Assembly (NCBI RefSeq): GCF_000182925.2
Contig: NC_026501.1
Span: 2,666,001 to 2,730,000, forward strand
DNA length: 64,000 nt
Origin: Neurospora crassa OR74A
Taxonomy: Eukaryota; Ascomycota; Sordariomycetes; Sordariales; Sordariaceae
Direction of reading: 5' to 3'
The translations under genes and the position numbers were made by a program. Positions within the stretch are counted from its first letter, which is position 1; the number at the start of each line of letters is the position of its first letter. Positions 20,818 to 31,845 of this stretch are shown here, in pieces. Below the pieces are notes generated by a model. The model was not told the DNA's origin, did no database searches, and saw only the letters and a list, made by a program, of their open reading frames with translations.

Positions 20818-23174
20818 ATGGGAACAGGAAAGAAGGAAAAGTCTCGCATTCAGCGACAGGGCAAGGTGACGGGTGATCCAAAGGTCAAGGGCGAGAACTT
20901 CTACCGGAGCGCAAAGAAGATCAAGGCCTTGAACGTGCTGAAGGAGGGAAAGGCCATTCGCAACAAGGAGGGCAAGGTCGTCAAGGCCGCGTCGTATCAG
21001 AGCAGAGATGTTCCCACAGCCGTCATCGAGCCGAACCGGAGATGGTTCAACAACACCAGAGTCATTTCGCAAGATACGTTGACATCTTTCCGGGAGGCGA
21101 TTGCCGAGAAGGACAAGGATCCTTACTGTACGTTCAACTCTTCCGTCACTTGTCCGGCCGACCAAGACTAACGCACCTTGTCTTGTAGCGGTGCTGTTGA
21201 AAAGCAACAAGCTCCCCATGAGCTTGATCAGAGATGGACCCAAGGATGCGTTGAAGAAGCACCAAGCCAAGATGACGATTGAGAGCGAGCCGTTTTCACA
21301 GACCTTTGGCCCCAAGGCCCAAAGGAAGAGGCCAAAACTCAGCTTCAACACGATCGGTGACTTGACAGAACACAGCGAGAAGAGCATGGATACATACCAG
21401 GCCAGACTCGAGGAGATCAAGCTTCTAAGTGGTGCTTCTGGATATGGCGGTGGTCTTGCCGATGACGATGTTCAAGAGGAGGATTTCAGTGTCGCGACGG
21501 CCAAGGAGGCTATCTTCACAAAGGGCCAGTCGAAGCGTATTTGGAACGAACTGTGTAAGTCCTTCTGTGTTTGGGGACTTGTGACTTCGGGTTGCTAACC
21601 ATCACATAGACAAGGTCATTGATTCGTCAGATGTCATCCTGCACGTTATCGATGCCAGAGATCCTCTGGGAACCAGGTGTCGTCACGTTGAGAAATACCT
21701 TGCCACTGAGGCTCCTCACAAGCATCTTATTTTCGTGCTGAACAAGATCGATCTTGTTCCTTCCAAGACTGCTGTAAGTGTAGACCATTATTTGCTTTCA
21801 CTCCTTCTGCTTGAATCTCTTGACTTGCCTCGCGCAAATCCTGAGGTTCCCAGGGATTTTGTCAGGATCTTTCCCGCATTCAGTTGCGCTTCATTGGGAT
21901 TGGTCTGTTACATCGCTGGGAGATTAATATCCACCTCCCAACCTCTCTGGTCCCGTCTTGGGATTGGGGATTTGATGGACTCCGTTTTGGAGGACTTCAC
22001 GGGATACCGGACGTGTTTCGTTTGAGTTGAATTCCACCCTGCCTTTGAGCAGACTCTACCATGGTGGTCTTCTTAGTTATGATTCACACATTTCTTCACA
22101 TTATACATATATGTTATATTCAGTAACGAGTTGAGGACTAACTGAAAACAATAGGCCGCGTGGATTCGCGTTCTGCAGAAGGATCATCCTACATGTGCTA
22201 TGAGATCTAGCATCAAGAACCCCTTCGGTCGTGGTTCTTTGATCGATCTTCTCAGACAGTTCAGTATCCTGCACAAGGACAGGAAACAGATCAGCGTCGG
22301 TCTTGTTGGCTACCCCAACGTCGGCAAGTCGAGTATCATCAATGCCCTTCGTGGGAAGCCCGTTGCTAAGGTCGCCCCTATTCCCGGAGAGACCAAGGTC
22401 TGGCAGTACGTCACCTTGATGAGGAGGATCTACCTCATCGACTGCCCTGGCATTGTTCCTCCCAACCAGAACGATACGCCACAGGATCTCCTGCTCCGTG
22501 GTGTTGTACGTGTGGAAAACGTCGATAACCCGGAGCAATACATCCCTGCGGTATTGAACAAGGTCAAACCTCACCACATGGAGAGGACATATGAGCTCAA
22601 GGGCTGGAAGGACCATATTCATTTCCTTGAGATGCTTGCTAGGAAGGGCGGCAGACTTCTCAAGGGTGGTGAGCCTGACGTTGATGGCGTTGCGAAGATG
22701 GTTCTCAATGACTTCATGCGAGGCAAGATTCCTTGGTTCACGCCTGCCCCCGAAAAGGAGGAGGGTGAGACTGATACCATGGAGGGTCGCGAAGGACGCT
22801 ACGGTGAAATGTCCAAGAAGCGGAAACGTGACGAGGACGACAGCGCGCCTGCTACCACTCCCGCTTCAGCAGGAGAGGATGCCAAGGAGGAAGACCCTGA
22901 GAACTTTGCCGGGTTCGACAGTGACAGCGACTCTGAGGTCGAAGAGGCTGCTGAGGAGAAGGGTGAGGAGAAGAGCACTGCTGAAGATATGATACCCCTG
23001 GACGCGTCGAGCGATGAGGAAGAGGATGGCGAGGAGGAGGGCTCTGACGTCGAAGATGACGAGGAAGGATCCGACCTCGACATCGAAGGAGCCAGCGAAC
23101 TCGAAGAGTCTGAGTCAGAAGCCGAGGCTGCGCCAGCACCTCCCCCGAAGAAGCAAAGGAGGAGCAGGAAGTAA
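20818..23174 (+). CDS. nog2: Nucleolar GTP-binding protein 2 (NOG2/Nog2p)
   Basis: A circularly permuted GTPase that acts on pre-60S particles in late nuclear ribosome assembly. Model: exons 20818-21127, 21189-21554, 21610-21773, 22155-23174; 619 aa. Seen: basic N terminus [31 protein letters not shown], the G4 motif NKID (270-273) lying before the G1 motif GYPNVGKSS (332-340), G3 DCPG (376-379), and an acidic Ser/Asp/Glu-rich tail ending in a basic KKQRRSRK. The G4-before-G1 order is diagnostic of the permuted YlqF/Nug family. Introns 1 and 2 are 61 and 55 nt; intron 3 (21774-22154) is 381 nt and hosts an H/ACA snoRNA. Confidence 0.97.
21845..22093 (+). ncRNA. snR191: Intronic H/ACA snoRNA, homologue of yeast snR191
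   Basis: It sits in intron 3 of nog2. Seen: a 5' hairpin with lower stem 21849-21857/21912-21920 (one G-G mismatch), upper stems 21865-21869/21902-21906 and 21872-21875/21896-21899; H box AGATTA 21921-21926; a 3' hairpin with stem 22034-22038/22063-22067; ACA at 22088-22090 followed by TTT. Pocket 1: GTCA (21861-21864) and GTTAC (21907-21911). Pocket 2: GAGT (22024-22027) and TAGTTAT (22074-22080). Each 3' guide starts exactly 14 nt before the H or ACA box. Both pockets fit the 25S helix 69 sequence GUAACUAUGACUC, leaving U-A and U-G unpaired as needed at the yeast positions 2258 and 2260. Yeast snR191 makes those two changes and lies in the NOG2 intron. The exact ends are estimates; the lower 3' stem is weak and 21927-22010 probably forms an extra hairpin. 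Confidence 0.9.
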
Positions 23175-25114
23175 ACTCGGTCAGTGAACGCGATGGGCGG
23201 CTGGGGTGAACCGAGCATGCGTTCAATAGCCGACCTCAGGGTTGGTAACGATCCAATCGGATCATGACGGCCGGTGTCACTGATAATAAACTGTTGAGGA
23301 CTTGGGCATAACCTCAGTATGGCGTTTGTTGCCCGTCGATTTTCATTCCCACCTGCCGTCTTCTATGTGATTAAGGAAAAATTGTGATATTCGTTTGTCA
23401 TTTGTACTTGTTTCTGGAGTTCTGTATGCATGTTCGTGGCATTCTTAGGTTTGGGAGGACATGCGAACGGCTGTTGCATTAAAAAAAGCTTAGTAGCTCC
23501 TCTCTCCTCATAGTTATCCCTCTATTGGAGAGGTTTTGAATGCTCTCGCCTAGGATATCACCACATGCGATCTCGTTACGAAGAAGAATATACAAGTTCC
23601 GATACCCGTGTGCTCAAATCAAGATCATTTCACTCTGCCATGCCCGCATATTGTGTGGTTGTATTTGTACCCTGAACGGTTTAGGTAGCACAAGAAACCT
23701 GGCCATCTCTTCACATGTCAACTCGACTTCATCATACCTCTCTACCTGGTGTTTACGAGACATTTATGGCAATTCAAGCATCCTAAATGAGCTACTGAGC
23801 AAGGTAAATCTAACATTATCAGAATGAAGTCGGACCAGCAGTTTTCGGATTAAAAGTTTTTCCTAACGCACAAGTACAAAGCAACCGGCAGGAGCGCTTC
23901 TAGCCCAGACGAGTGCACACAGTACATAGCAAAGGATCCAGAACGCCACACTTTCAATCTCCATTCAACCCCCAATCTTCACGGGGTTAATGTTGAAGTA
24001 TACCATTCTGCCGTATGCCGGACGATGTACCAGCGACGCTATCCCCGCCTGTGACGATGGACATATGACAAGTGATGACGTTCCCTTGGACTCTGTCTAG
24101 AAATCGCTTGCGATCATCATGAAAGATCTAGACCGTCAAGAAGACCCTTATGACTCTCTAGCTTGTGTGTGAAGATACATATCGAAGGTGTAGGTACTTT
24201 ATATCGAGTGCGACAATCTGACACTGACAACATGACATCAGGCGGGCAAGGGCAGTTAGTTCCATATCACCACTTTTACAGGACCTGAGTAAGGGTACAA
24301 ACGTTGACGAAATTGGCTCTTCTACTCCGGTTGATTGTTGCACTTGCACGGGCACGGGGCGAACACGAATTCAATTTCTCAACCTCTTGAAAATCCATTT
24401 TGTGATCAGTTCCCTCGGGTATGGTAGTCTGTGATGTGTGCTCAGTGTGGCGTGGAACTTCCGTATTGGATGTTATGGGGTCAGACTGGGCTTATAAATA
24501 ATATTGATGTGCTCTTCGGTCCGCTGTCCTCGTTGTGAAACTACCCACCACCCTCAAGTATTGGTTGTTTGGAAAGGGAACGGGAAACTCCCAAGATTTG
24601 GAATTTTATGAAACGTCAGGGCAGTGAGAGGGGAGTAGTGTAGAGACGGGGCATTGTGATTTGTAAGGTTGCGTGGTGCAATAGTGCCCCTTGTTGAAGT
24701 TGACCATGAGCTGTAGCCATCAACACATGTAGAGATAAGAGGTAGCTACCCCTAACTGCATTGCTTACTCTACCCATGCCCCGCTCACGACTCCTCTCCC
24801 GCCATGAAGGCGTTTCACAGCAAGTCCCCAGTCGATGGCATCATCGCAGCGGCAACGTCGACCATTGCTCGTTGGTTCTTGACCAATTCCACAGGTACCA
24901 CACAATTCCAAATTCATTCGGCTGCATATCATTGTCTCCTCGTATGCGTCTAAATGTTCATCTTAAAAAGACAAGTCGTCCACTTCTCAGAACTTCCACA
25001 CAACTTCAACACCATCATTGTTCAGACTCCCATTTGACCACTTGTAGTGATTTATTGATTCCTCCACCCTTTACGCTATCCCACAACCCAAGCTTCACCT
25101 TTACCAGTTCCACG
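23175..25114. other. 1.9-kb gene-free region downstream of nog2
   Basis: I see no gene, tRNA or repeat copy. It includes the nog2 3' UTR and the promoter of the DsbA-like gene. Confidence 0.5.
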
Positions 25115-25885
25115 ATGGCTCTTCCTCCAAAGTTCGCTGGCCACCGTTTCATCCCCACCGAGGGAGCTGGTGCTAGCTCTTTTCCTACTCAGCCACTCCA
25201 TACCGTCGAGATCTTTCTCGATTACGTTTGTCCCTTCTCAGCTAGTAAGTCACATTCCTCAACCCAAACCATCCATCCATCCATCCATCCATCCATACAT
25301 GCTTTTCCAAAAAAGCAATCACATGAATAACACGATTCACCACCCTAAACGACAGAAATCTACAACACCCTTTACACCACCCTCCTCCCCTCTCTCCGCT
25401 CCGAGCACGCCGACCTCGGCTCAAAAGTCCAATTCATCTTTCGCCACCAAATCCAACCCTGGCACCCTTCCTCCACCCTAACCCACGAAGCCGGGCTCGC
25501 TGTACAACGTCTAGCCCCCACCAAATTCTGGGACTTCAGCGCGGCCCTGTTCAAAGACCAGAAGGCTTATTTCGACGTTTCACTGGTGAATGAGACGCGG
25601 AATGAGACGTATAAGCGGTTGGCGAAGTTAGCTTCCCAAAGCGCGGGGGTTGATGAGAAGGAGTTGTATGAGCTGTTGGCTATCCCGACAGAGAAGGGAG
25701 ATGATGGAAGTTTAAATGTGGGTAATGCGGTGACGAATGATTTGAAGACAGTGATCAAGATGGCGAGATTGGTGGGCGTGCATGTGAGTCCGACGGTTAT
25801 TTTCGATGGGGTGGTCGCAGGGGAGGTTAGTTCTAGCTGGACCCTGGAGCAGTGGTTGGAGTATCTGAGGAAGAGTGTTGCTTGA
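25115..25885 (+). CDS. DsbA-like thioredoxin-fold protein
   Basis: A small protein of the DsbA/FrnE/GST-kappa thioredoxin superfamily; a reductase, isomerase or chaperone role cannot be chosen. Model: exons 25115-25244 and 25356-25885, intron 25245-25355; 219 aa. Seen: beta strand plus active-site position EIFLDYVCPFSAK (a single Cys, C-P-F-S, where DsbA has C-x-x-C), the helical insertion (EHADLGSKVQFIFRHQIQPW) and the cis-Pro loop GVHVSPTVIFDG. No signal peptide or targeting sequence is evident. The start codon follows a C/A-rich leader. The intron contains a CATC microsatellite. The splice joins FSA to KIYNTLY in frame. Confidence 0.85.
25270..25300 (+). repeat. CATC tetranucleotide microsatellite
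   Basis: Six to seven tandem CATC units inside the intron of the DsbA-like gene, about 25 bases after the donor. Likely length-polymorphic. Confidence 0.9.
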
Positions 25886-26504
25886 GGGGCTGGAATTCTG
25901 TGAGGGAAAGGGGATGATGGTAAGCTGAGTTATGAGTCAATGATCAGGAATACAGAATGGGTTACACCGGGGCATTTGGCATCTTAGAACTAATGGACGG
26001 ATGCATGAAAGTCTTTCCTACCCAACAAGAATTCAGAATACGTCGTTTGAGAGGTGACCTATGACAAGCGAGAACGTATGGTGCCTGAAGAGCAACTGAC
26101 TGGGTGATAAAAAGCCCTGCGCTCAATCAATCAGTGGACGCAACACATATATCAAAGCTGTTACACGGAGTCTATAAAGCGTATTTTGACAGGATATTGA
26201 CCTCTTCTACTACTTACGACTGATACCTACAACTTAACCAACAGAGCTTGCCTCTTTTATCTTCTTTAAAGTGCAAATATGCTGGCACCGAAGAAACTGA
26301 AGCCAACCAACAAAACATCCCCGTTAAGATTCTAAGCAAGTGTAGTCATGAAGCTTTCAAACAGTGCACACTGATCACTGGATAACGAGGCACCTGGTGG
26401 TTAGTCAGCGTGAGCGTGTGTATATGGAGCAGATATTGTACATTGCAGGTGAGGTATAGAAAAAGAAAATAAGCATCTACCGCCCGGATTAACCCTTGCG
26501 TGGT
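25886..26504. other. Gap between convergent DsbA-like and mS38 genes
   Basis: 3' flanks of two genes. No further feature seen. Confidence 0.55.
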
Positions 26505-27602
26505 TTAGAGTCTATCCTGCTTGCGACGCTCGTTTCTTGTCCTGCGCATGAGCTTCTTGTACTTCTTCTTCTTGATCTTCAGCTTCTTTTGCCTGCGCAC
26601 GCTGATAGCATGCATGATCCCCTGCTGCTGGCGAGCTTCCTCATAGCGAATCTGGCGCAGGGCGAGGCGCTCCAGGAAGCTGCGCGGCTGCACAGCATCG
26701 TCCTCGACGAGTTGTGGGCTGTGCGCCATGATCTTGTACTGGCCGTTGGTATCCCTTGTCTCCTCAATCGTGACAACCGCCTTGTACACGCGCGTTTCCG
26801 GCTCCTGCTCGGCGGTGGCGGCAATCTCCTCGGCGATAGCAGCAGAGGCTTCGGCCTCCGCAGCGGCCTCGTCAACCTCAGCGATGGGCTCCGGCGGCGG
26901 AGGAGGGTTGAAGGGAAGGAAGTGGCCGGACATGGAGTTTAGCTGAAAGTAGACATCGGACTCGGTGCCGTCGGGGTGCTTCAGGCTGATCTTGGTAGAG
27001 CCGTCTTCGACATCGTTATCGGAGAGCCTAAGCCCAGACATGGGCGACTCAAGATCGTGTACGGCCTGCGACAAGGTCGAAAGGACATCGGTCGCCTTGT
27101 GTCCCTTGCGGTGGTTGAAGATCTCGGCGAATGACTCCTCGGTCACGGTCTTGGGAAGAAGTTGAGTGACTGAAATCGGCCTGTGGAGGGCGAAGAACGT
27201 TGAAAGGGCGAGCGCTAAAACGTCTTGTTAGCGACTTGACTCTAAGCCTGTGCAACAAAAGGCGCGGATAAACAAACCCTCGTCCTTGATATGCCTGGTG
27301 CTGGGCACGCTGGGGAGTGGCGGCATGACCGGCTCCTTCGCCTTGCGCTTGCGCTTCTCTCCAGGAGTCTTGGAGGTGCCGGCGGCGGGCACAGAGGCGC
27401 GGGCAGCGAAGGCCCGGGAGGAACCGTCATCGGGGCTGGACGGCTTGGAGGAAGAGTATCGTCGCTTTTGCAGGGCATTGGGCTGATAGGACGAGAGTAT
27501 ATAGGAGGCGCCGGCGCGAGGGGCGGACGAGGCTGCCAGAGAGGAGACAACGGGCGACTGCGGCGCGGCAGCCACAACCCGTCGAACGGATTGGGGAATC
27601 AT
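26505..27602 (-). CDS. cox24: Mitochondrial ribosomal protein mS38 / Cox24
   Basis: mS38 (yeast Cox24/Qri5, human AURKAIP1) is a small, very basic protein of the mitochondrial small subunit near the decoding site. Model: exons 27602-27278 and 27214-26505, intron 27215-27277; 344 aa. Seen: an Arg/Ala/Ser-rich N-terminal presequence (MIPQSVRRVVAAAP), a Ser/Pro/Lys-rich spacer, ALALSTFFALHRPISVTQLL spanning the splice, a Glu/Ala-rich middle, and the defining C-terminal block SVRRQKKLKIKKKKYKKLMR followed by RTRNERRKQDRL. The splice restores the conserved FFALHRPISV, which supports the model. The start is the first ATG of the frame downstream of the promoter. Confidence 0.92.
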
Positions 27603-28711
27603 GACCGCGATAGAGACGGAGGATTCGATGTTGAGGTGTAAGAGTACTGAATCGCAGCTGATGGATATATGCCGCCTCCGACCGGCGCAAGTTCGCTTCG
27701 CAGACCGCGGGTCGAAGAGAGGGTGCAGCAACCGAACAACCGGGGGGGAATGTGTTCGGGGGAGGGATCTGCAAATAGGAAAGGGTCAGACGGGGAGGTC
27801 AGATCAAGACAAGGCGCGACAGAACAAGGGCGGTGCTTAGGATGGTCACCGGCCCGAGTTTGCACTGGACGTCACGTTAAAGTGCCAAAAGTTCGACTGC
27901 CGTTTGGCTGAAAGGCTTTGTTGCCCCGTGCGCACTGCACCCACCTGCGCTAAAATCGATCGCCACCAACACGATAAGGCCGGGCATTGACTACCTACAG
28001 GTATGTAGCGAAGCAGAGTACGTACCCCGACATCCACTGCCCTGTCACAACTGTCTCATCTCAGGTCCGTAGAGGTACCGTGACCCCAGCTCCCGGCTCC
28101 GGTTGGTCTGTGCCACCTGCCGAAGCCCAGCCCGCGTAGAGATTCCAAGCAAAGCAGGCATTACAGCATGTGTAATCTTCATGTTACAAGGTGCCTTTTT
28201 CATAGTCTGTATACTTTCTTGTCAACACAACCGACACCTTGCTGTGTGTTCCAGACTGCGATTCAGAAATCGGCTCATGGTAACCCTTTGGATACCACCA
28301 TCACAGATTTCGGCTGTAGATGAACGTGTTGCGAAAAGCCCTGGATGCGGTCTCGTCCAACTCCAGCATCGTGGCAAGTCTCTCATCGTTTAATCATGTT
28401 CTTGTCCTGCTTATCCTCTCGCCTGGAGTAAGCACGTGAAGCACAATGTCGTCAAAGATTCGCAAACCATGCCAGAAATCCGTAGTCGAGGTGGCAATCA
28501 CGGCCTCTACCTCCCTCGCTTTTCCCGCCCTGCAACATACCATAGTAACCATTGGATGACCCTGACAACCGACCGAACCTGTACCGTGAAACTTGTACGC
28601 ATGGAAATTGATTGCTCTATGTCTAGCCTACGACCCTAGAGTACAGATTTTGGGCTGGAATGTAACACCGATTATAATACAGAACCCGGCCCCCTTCTTG
28701 CTCCCTATCGC
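27603..28711. other. Gene-free region between mS38 and pep
   Basis: mS38 promoter and pep 3' flank, 1.1 kb. ORFs here lack family features. Confidence 0.5.
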
Positions 28712-30565
28712 TTAAAAAGCGTTCCTGCTCATATCACCCCTGATACGGGCATAGTCGAACAGGCCCTCGATGCTGCCGACCGCGCTGATAGCAATGTCCT
28801 GATCCCAAATCTTCTTGTTGGCGAAATCCATAACGTCCTTGGCGGAGACGGCATCAATGATGCGCTCAATCTCGGCGGGGCTCATGCGGCGGCCGGTGGT
28901 GACGATCTGGCGACCAATATCCTCAGCAACGGCGGTGGTGCCGTCAAGGGAGAGGAGGATGGAGGCCTTGAGCTGAGCCTTCGCGCGCTCAACCTCAGCC
29001 TCGCTGACGTTGGAGCAGAGACGGGTCCACTCGCGGAGGGAGAAGTGGACAAGGTCGTCAACGCGGTCGAGCTTGTCAGTGACAAGGTAGATACCCCAGA
29101 GACTATAGTTTGCCATGTCAGTAGTTGTACGTCAGAAAGAGAAAAATGATGATAAGAGATGAATAAAAAAAAGGTGCGAAACCAAACAGGGGCGTTCTTA
29201 CCCAGTGTCGCTATAGCTGGTAGAGAAGCTCATGAAGCTGGTAGCGAGGTCGTGCTTGTGAACAAAGCCGCTGAGCTTGCTGCCCTGGTGGGGAGCATTG
29301 CCAAGAGCCTTGTCGTAGTTGCCAACGATGGCCTGAGTAACGAGGCCAGTGAAGTAGTCGTCGTCGGACCAGCTGACACCCTCAACGGCAATAGCAATGT
29401 TGGCGGTGGGGATGGTATCGTCGCGGATACGGATATCAGAGCCGATGAAGTCGGGCTTCTTCTTGGAGAGGATGGAAGCGCTGCTAACAGGGGCGGTAGC
29501 AGGGAGCTTGGAGAAGTACTTGTCGGCCATCTCGACGAGCTGCTCGTGGGGGACGCCACCGGCGCCAACGAGAACCATGCGGTCGGCGGTGTAGTTGTTC
29601 TTGATGTAGTTCACGAGCTCGGTACGGGTGATGTCACGGATGTTCTCACGGGGACCGAGGATGGTGCGGCCGAGGGGCTGGTGCTGGTAGGCGGTAGCGT
29701 GGAGGTGGTCGAAGACGACCTCCTCGAGCTGCTTCTCAACCTCCTCCGACTCGCGAAGAATAACGTCGCGCTCGCGCTCGATGGCGGACTCCTCAAGCTT
29801 GGAGTTCTGAAGAATGTCCTGGAGAATGTCGACGCACTTGGGGACGTCCTCGTTGAGAGCCTTGGCAAAGTAGACAGTGTTCTCGCGCTGTGCTCGCGGG
29901 TTAGCGGGCGGCGGATGCGCCGGACGACAAGATCAGACGAACCGAGGTGTAGGCGTTGAGGTGAGCGCCCATGTTCTCAATCTCGAGCTCCAACTGTTGC
30001 TGAGTGCGCTTCGTCGTTCCCTGCGTGTCGTCGTCGAATTAACCAGATGCCCTCTCATACAATCTACCGATCCAACAACCCAACGCGCCATATCAAAGCT
30101 AACCACAGCCCGGGGAGAGGACTCGTGACTCGTGAATTCGGGGGCGTACCTTGAAGGCAAGGTGCTCGAGGAAGTGGGCGGTGCCATTGGTCTCGTCGGT
30201 CTCGGCCCTGGAACCGGCATCGATCCACATGCCAACCGTGGAGGTCTGGGCGTAGGGAGAGTACTGGGAAGCAACCTGTGATAGCAATTGACGTTAGGAC
30301 AAGTCTGGAGGTGGCTTGGGGTCCGGAGCAGCAGTCGGGGAGGGAGACAGTCGGGCCGGAGGCGGGCTCGGGGGCGGGCTCGGAAGCCGGGGGAGGGGAG
30401 GGCGGGCGTCCTCACGGTCAAGCCATTCTTGAGGGTGGTGGTCTGGGTCTTGATGCCGGTGCCGCTGTGAGGAGTAGCAAGACCTCTGCGGAAAGGGTTG
30501 ATAACACCCCCAGCGCGGGCCTTCACGCCCTGCGCCAGGTTGAGAGCTAGTCTCCGGGAAGCCAT
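28712..30565 (-). CDS. pep: Mitochondrial processing peptidase beta subunit / bc1 core I (PEP)
   Basis: MPP-beta is the catalytic subunit that removes presequences in the mitochondrial matrix. In Neurospora the same protein (PEP) is also core I of the cytochrome bc1 complex. Model: exons 30565-30416, 30275-30150, 30020-29943, 29887-29202, 29102-28712; 476 aa. Seen: an Arg-rich, acid-free presequence ([20 protein letters not shown]), the zinc motif HFLEH (84-88) in [15 protein letters not shown], and downstream [20 protein letters not shown] with the third metal-ligand Glu region. The glycine-rich loop lies in [18 protein letters not shown]. The intact zinc site shows an active peptidase, not a silent core protein. 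The protein agrees with N. crassa PEP as I remember it, which is my main clue to the organism. Introns 1 and 2 (140 and 129 nt) are longer than usual. Confidence 0.97.
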
Positions 30566-31845
30566 GGAGGTCGGTGATTTGAAGGGGGGTGGAATGAGCG
30601 GTTTGAAGGAAAGGATGCTACAGTGAGGACCTCTACTAGCTGCTCACATCAAAAAAGTCGTTAATTTTGCCTCACTTCCAAGGCCAGCTCGGGAAGGCCC
30701 GGCAACAAGAACGGGTCCGTGCACTTGCGCGAAGCCGGGTACTTGGCTTGGAAATTCAGCCATTCGATTGGCCAGGACCGATCTTTAGCCAGTGGGGAAC
30801 ACAAAAGCCTGTGCTAGCCCCAGTCGGAACGAGGGTTAGGGGTCAGCGACGGAGCTGGGCGTCAGGAAGCTTCCCCTCTCCCACAACAAGCGAAACATTC
30901 ATCAAGGGTTTCAGCCAGCAAACAGCTCCGTGCTCCATGCCCCCAGCTCCCGTAGCTCACCACAGGCGAGAGGCAGCTCACCTGTCCGGCCCATTTCTTC
31001 CCGTCACATCGACCTCCCATGTCATTGCCAAGTCTATTTGAGGGGAGTTTGAGGTTGCATTTCATCAACTAGGCACAGAGATACCTCGACTGTGTCCGGT
31101 AGGGCTGTCTATCTACCAATTCCTTCGTTTTTCCGTTCAGAGATCGACCATCTGGTGGCACTACATACAGTACTCATCAGGTCTACAAAATCGATCCCCT
31201 CTTCGCATCTCATATCGGTCGTCTACAATCGAGCTCACTGTAACTGCTCGTATCACTACCAAGGAGATGATTCATGCTCGACTCAAGCTATGTACTGCTA
31301 CTCCCTAGATTGGAATAGTCCGCAAACATCCCGATCTTTCAGCGATTCCGAGGAAGAGCTTCCTCATCCACCTCTCGTATATATCACTTACAGTTGGGAA
31401 TATTCCTCCCGAGGTTCGTACCGTACGTAGTAGCCTACGGCACTACACGTGTCCTTGGGAGTTAGTGGCATCGATCGGATAGCTGCAACTAGCCCTAGCT
31501 GACTCCTATGGTCTATTCAATCCGACTTCTCACAACGAGCCCACGCCTGCTACACCTACCTATTCTTACTCTGTGCTGGCAATGTCACCTGGCTTCTTCC
31601 CTTCCTGAGTCTTATTCATCCAGGGAGGCTGAACAGGAACAACACACCTCTTGACAGACATATCATTGTTTGACATCATAACCACCCTGCATGAATTGCC
31701 CCCTACCTTCAATACAATTATTGTGTTACATCTCTCAGTCCTCCGGCTTCGTCATAGTGTATGCCACTCTTGATATCCTCTCGATCCCGCTGCCACGACC
31801 GACATCGAGCATATCGCTCATTCACCAACAGATCTCGTCCTGGAA
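30566..31845. other. Divergent promoter region, pep / GH36 gene
   Basis: 1.28 kb holding the two promoters and leaders. No other gene is visible. Confidence 0.55.

Noticed and set aside
25270-25300. CRISPR-like short repeat
   Set aside because: A simple CATC tetranucleotide run without spacers, in an intron.
28712-30565. + strand ORF of 266 codons opposite pep (29159-29959)
   Set aside because: Shadow of the GC-rich third positions of pep; the - strand model has zinc motif and matching splice phases.
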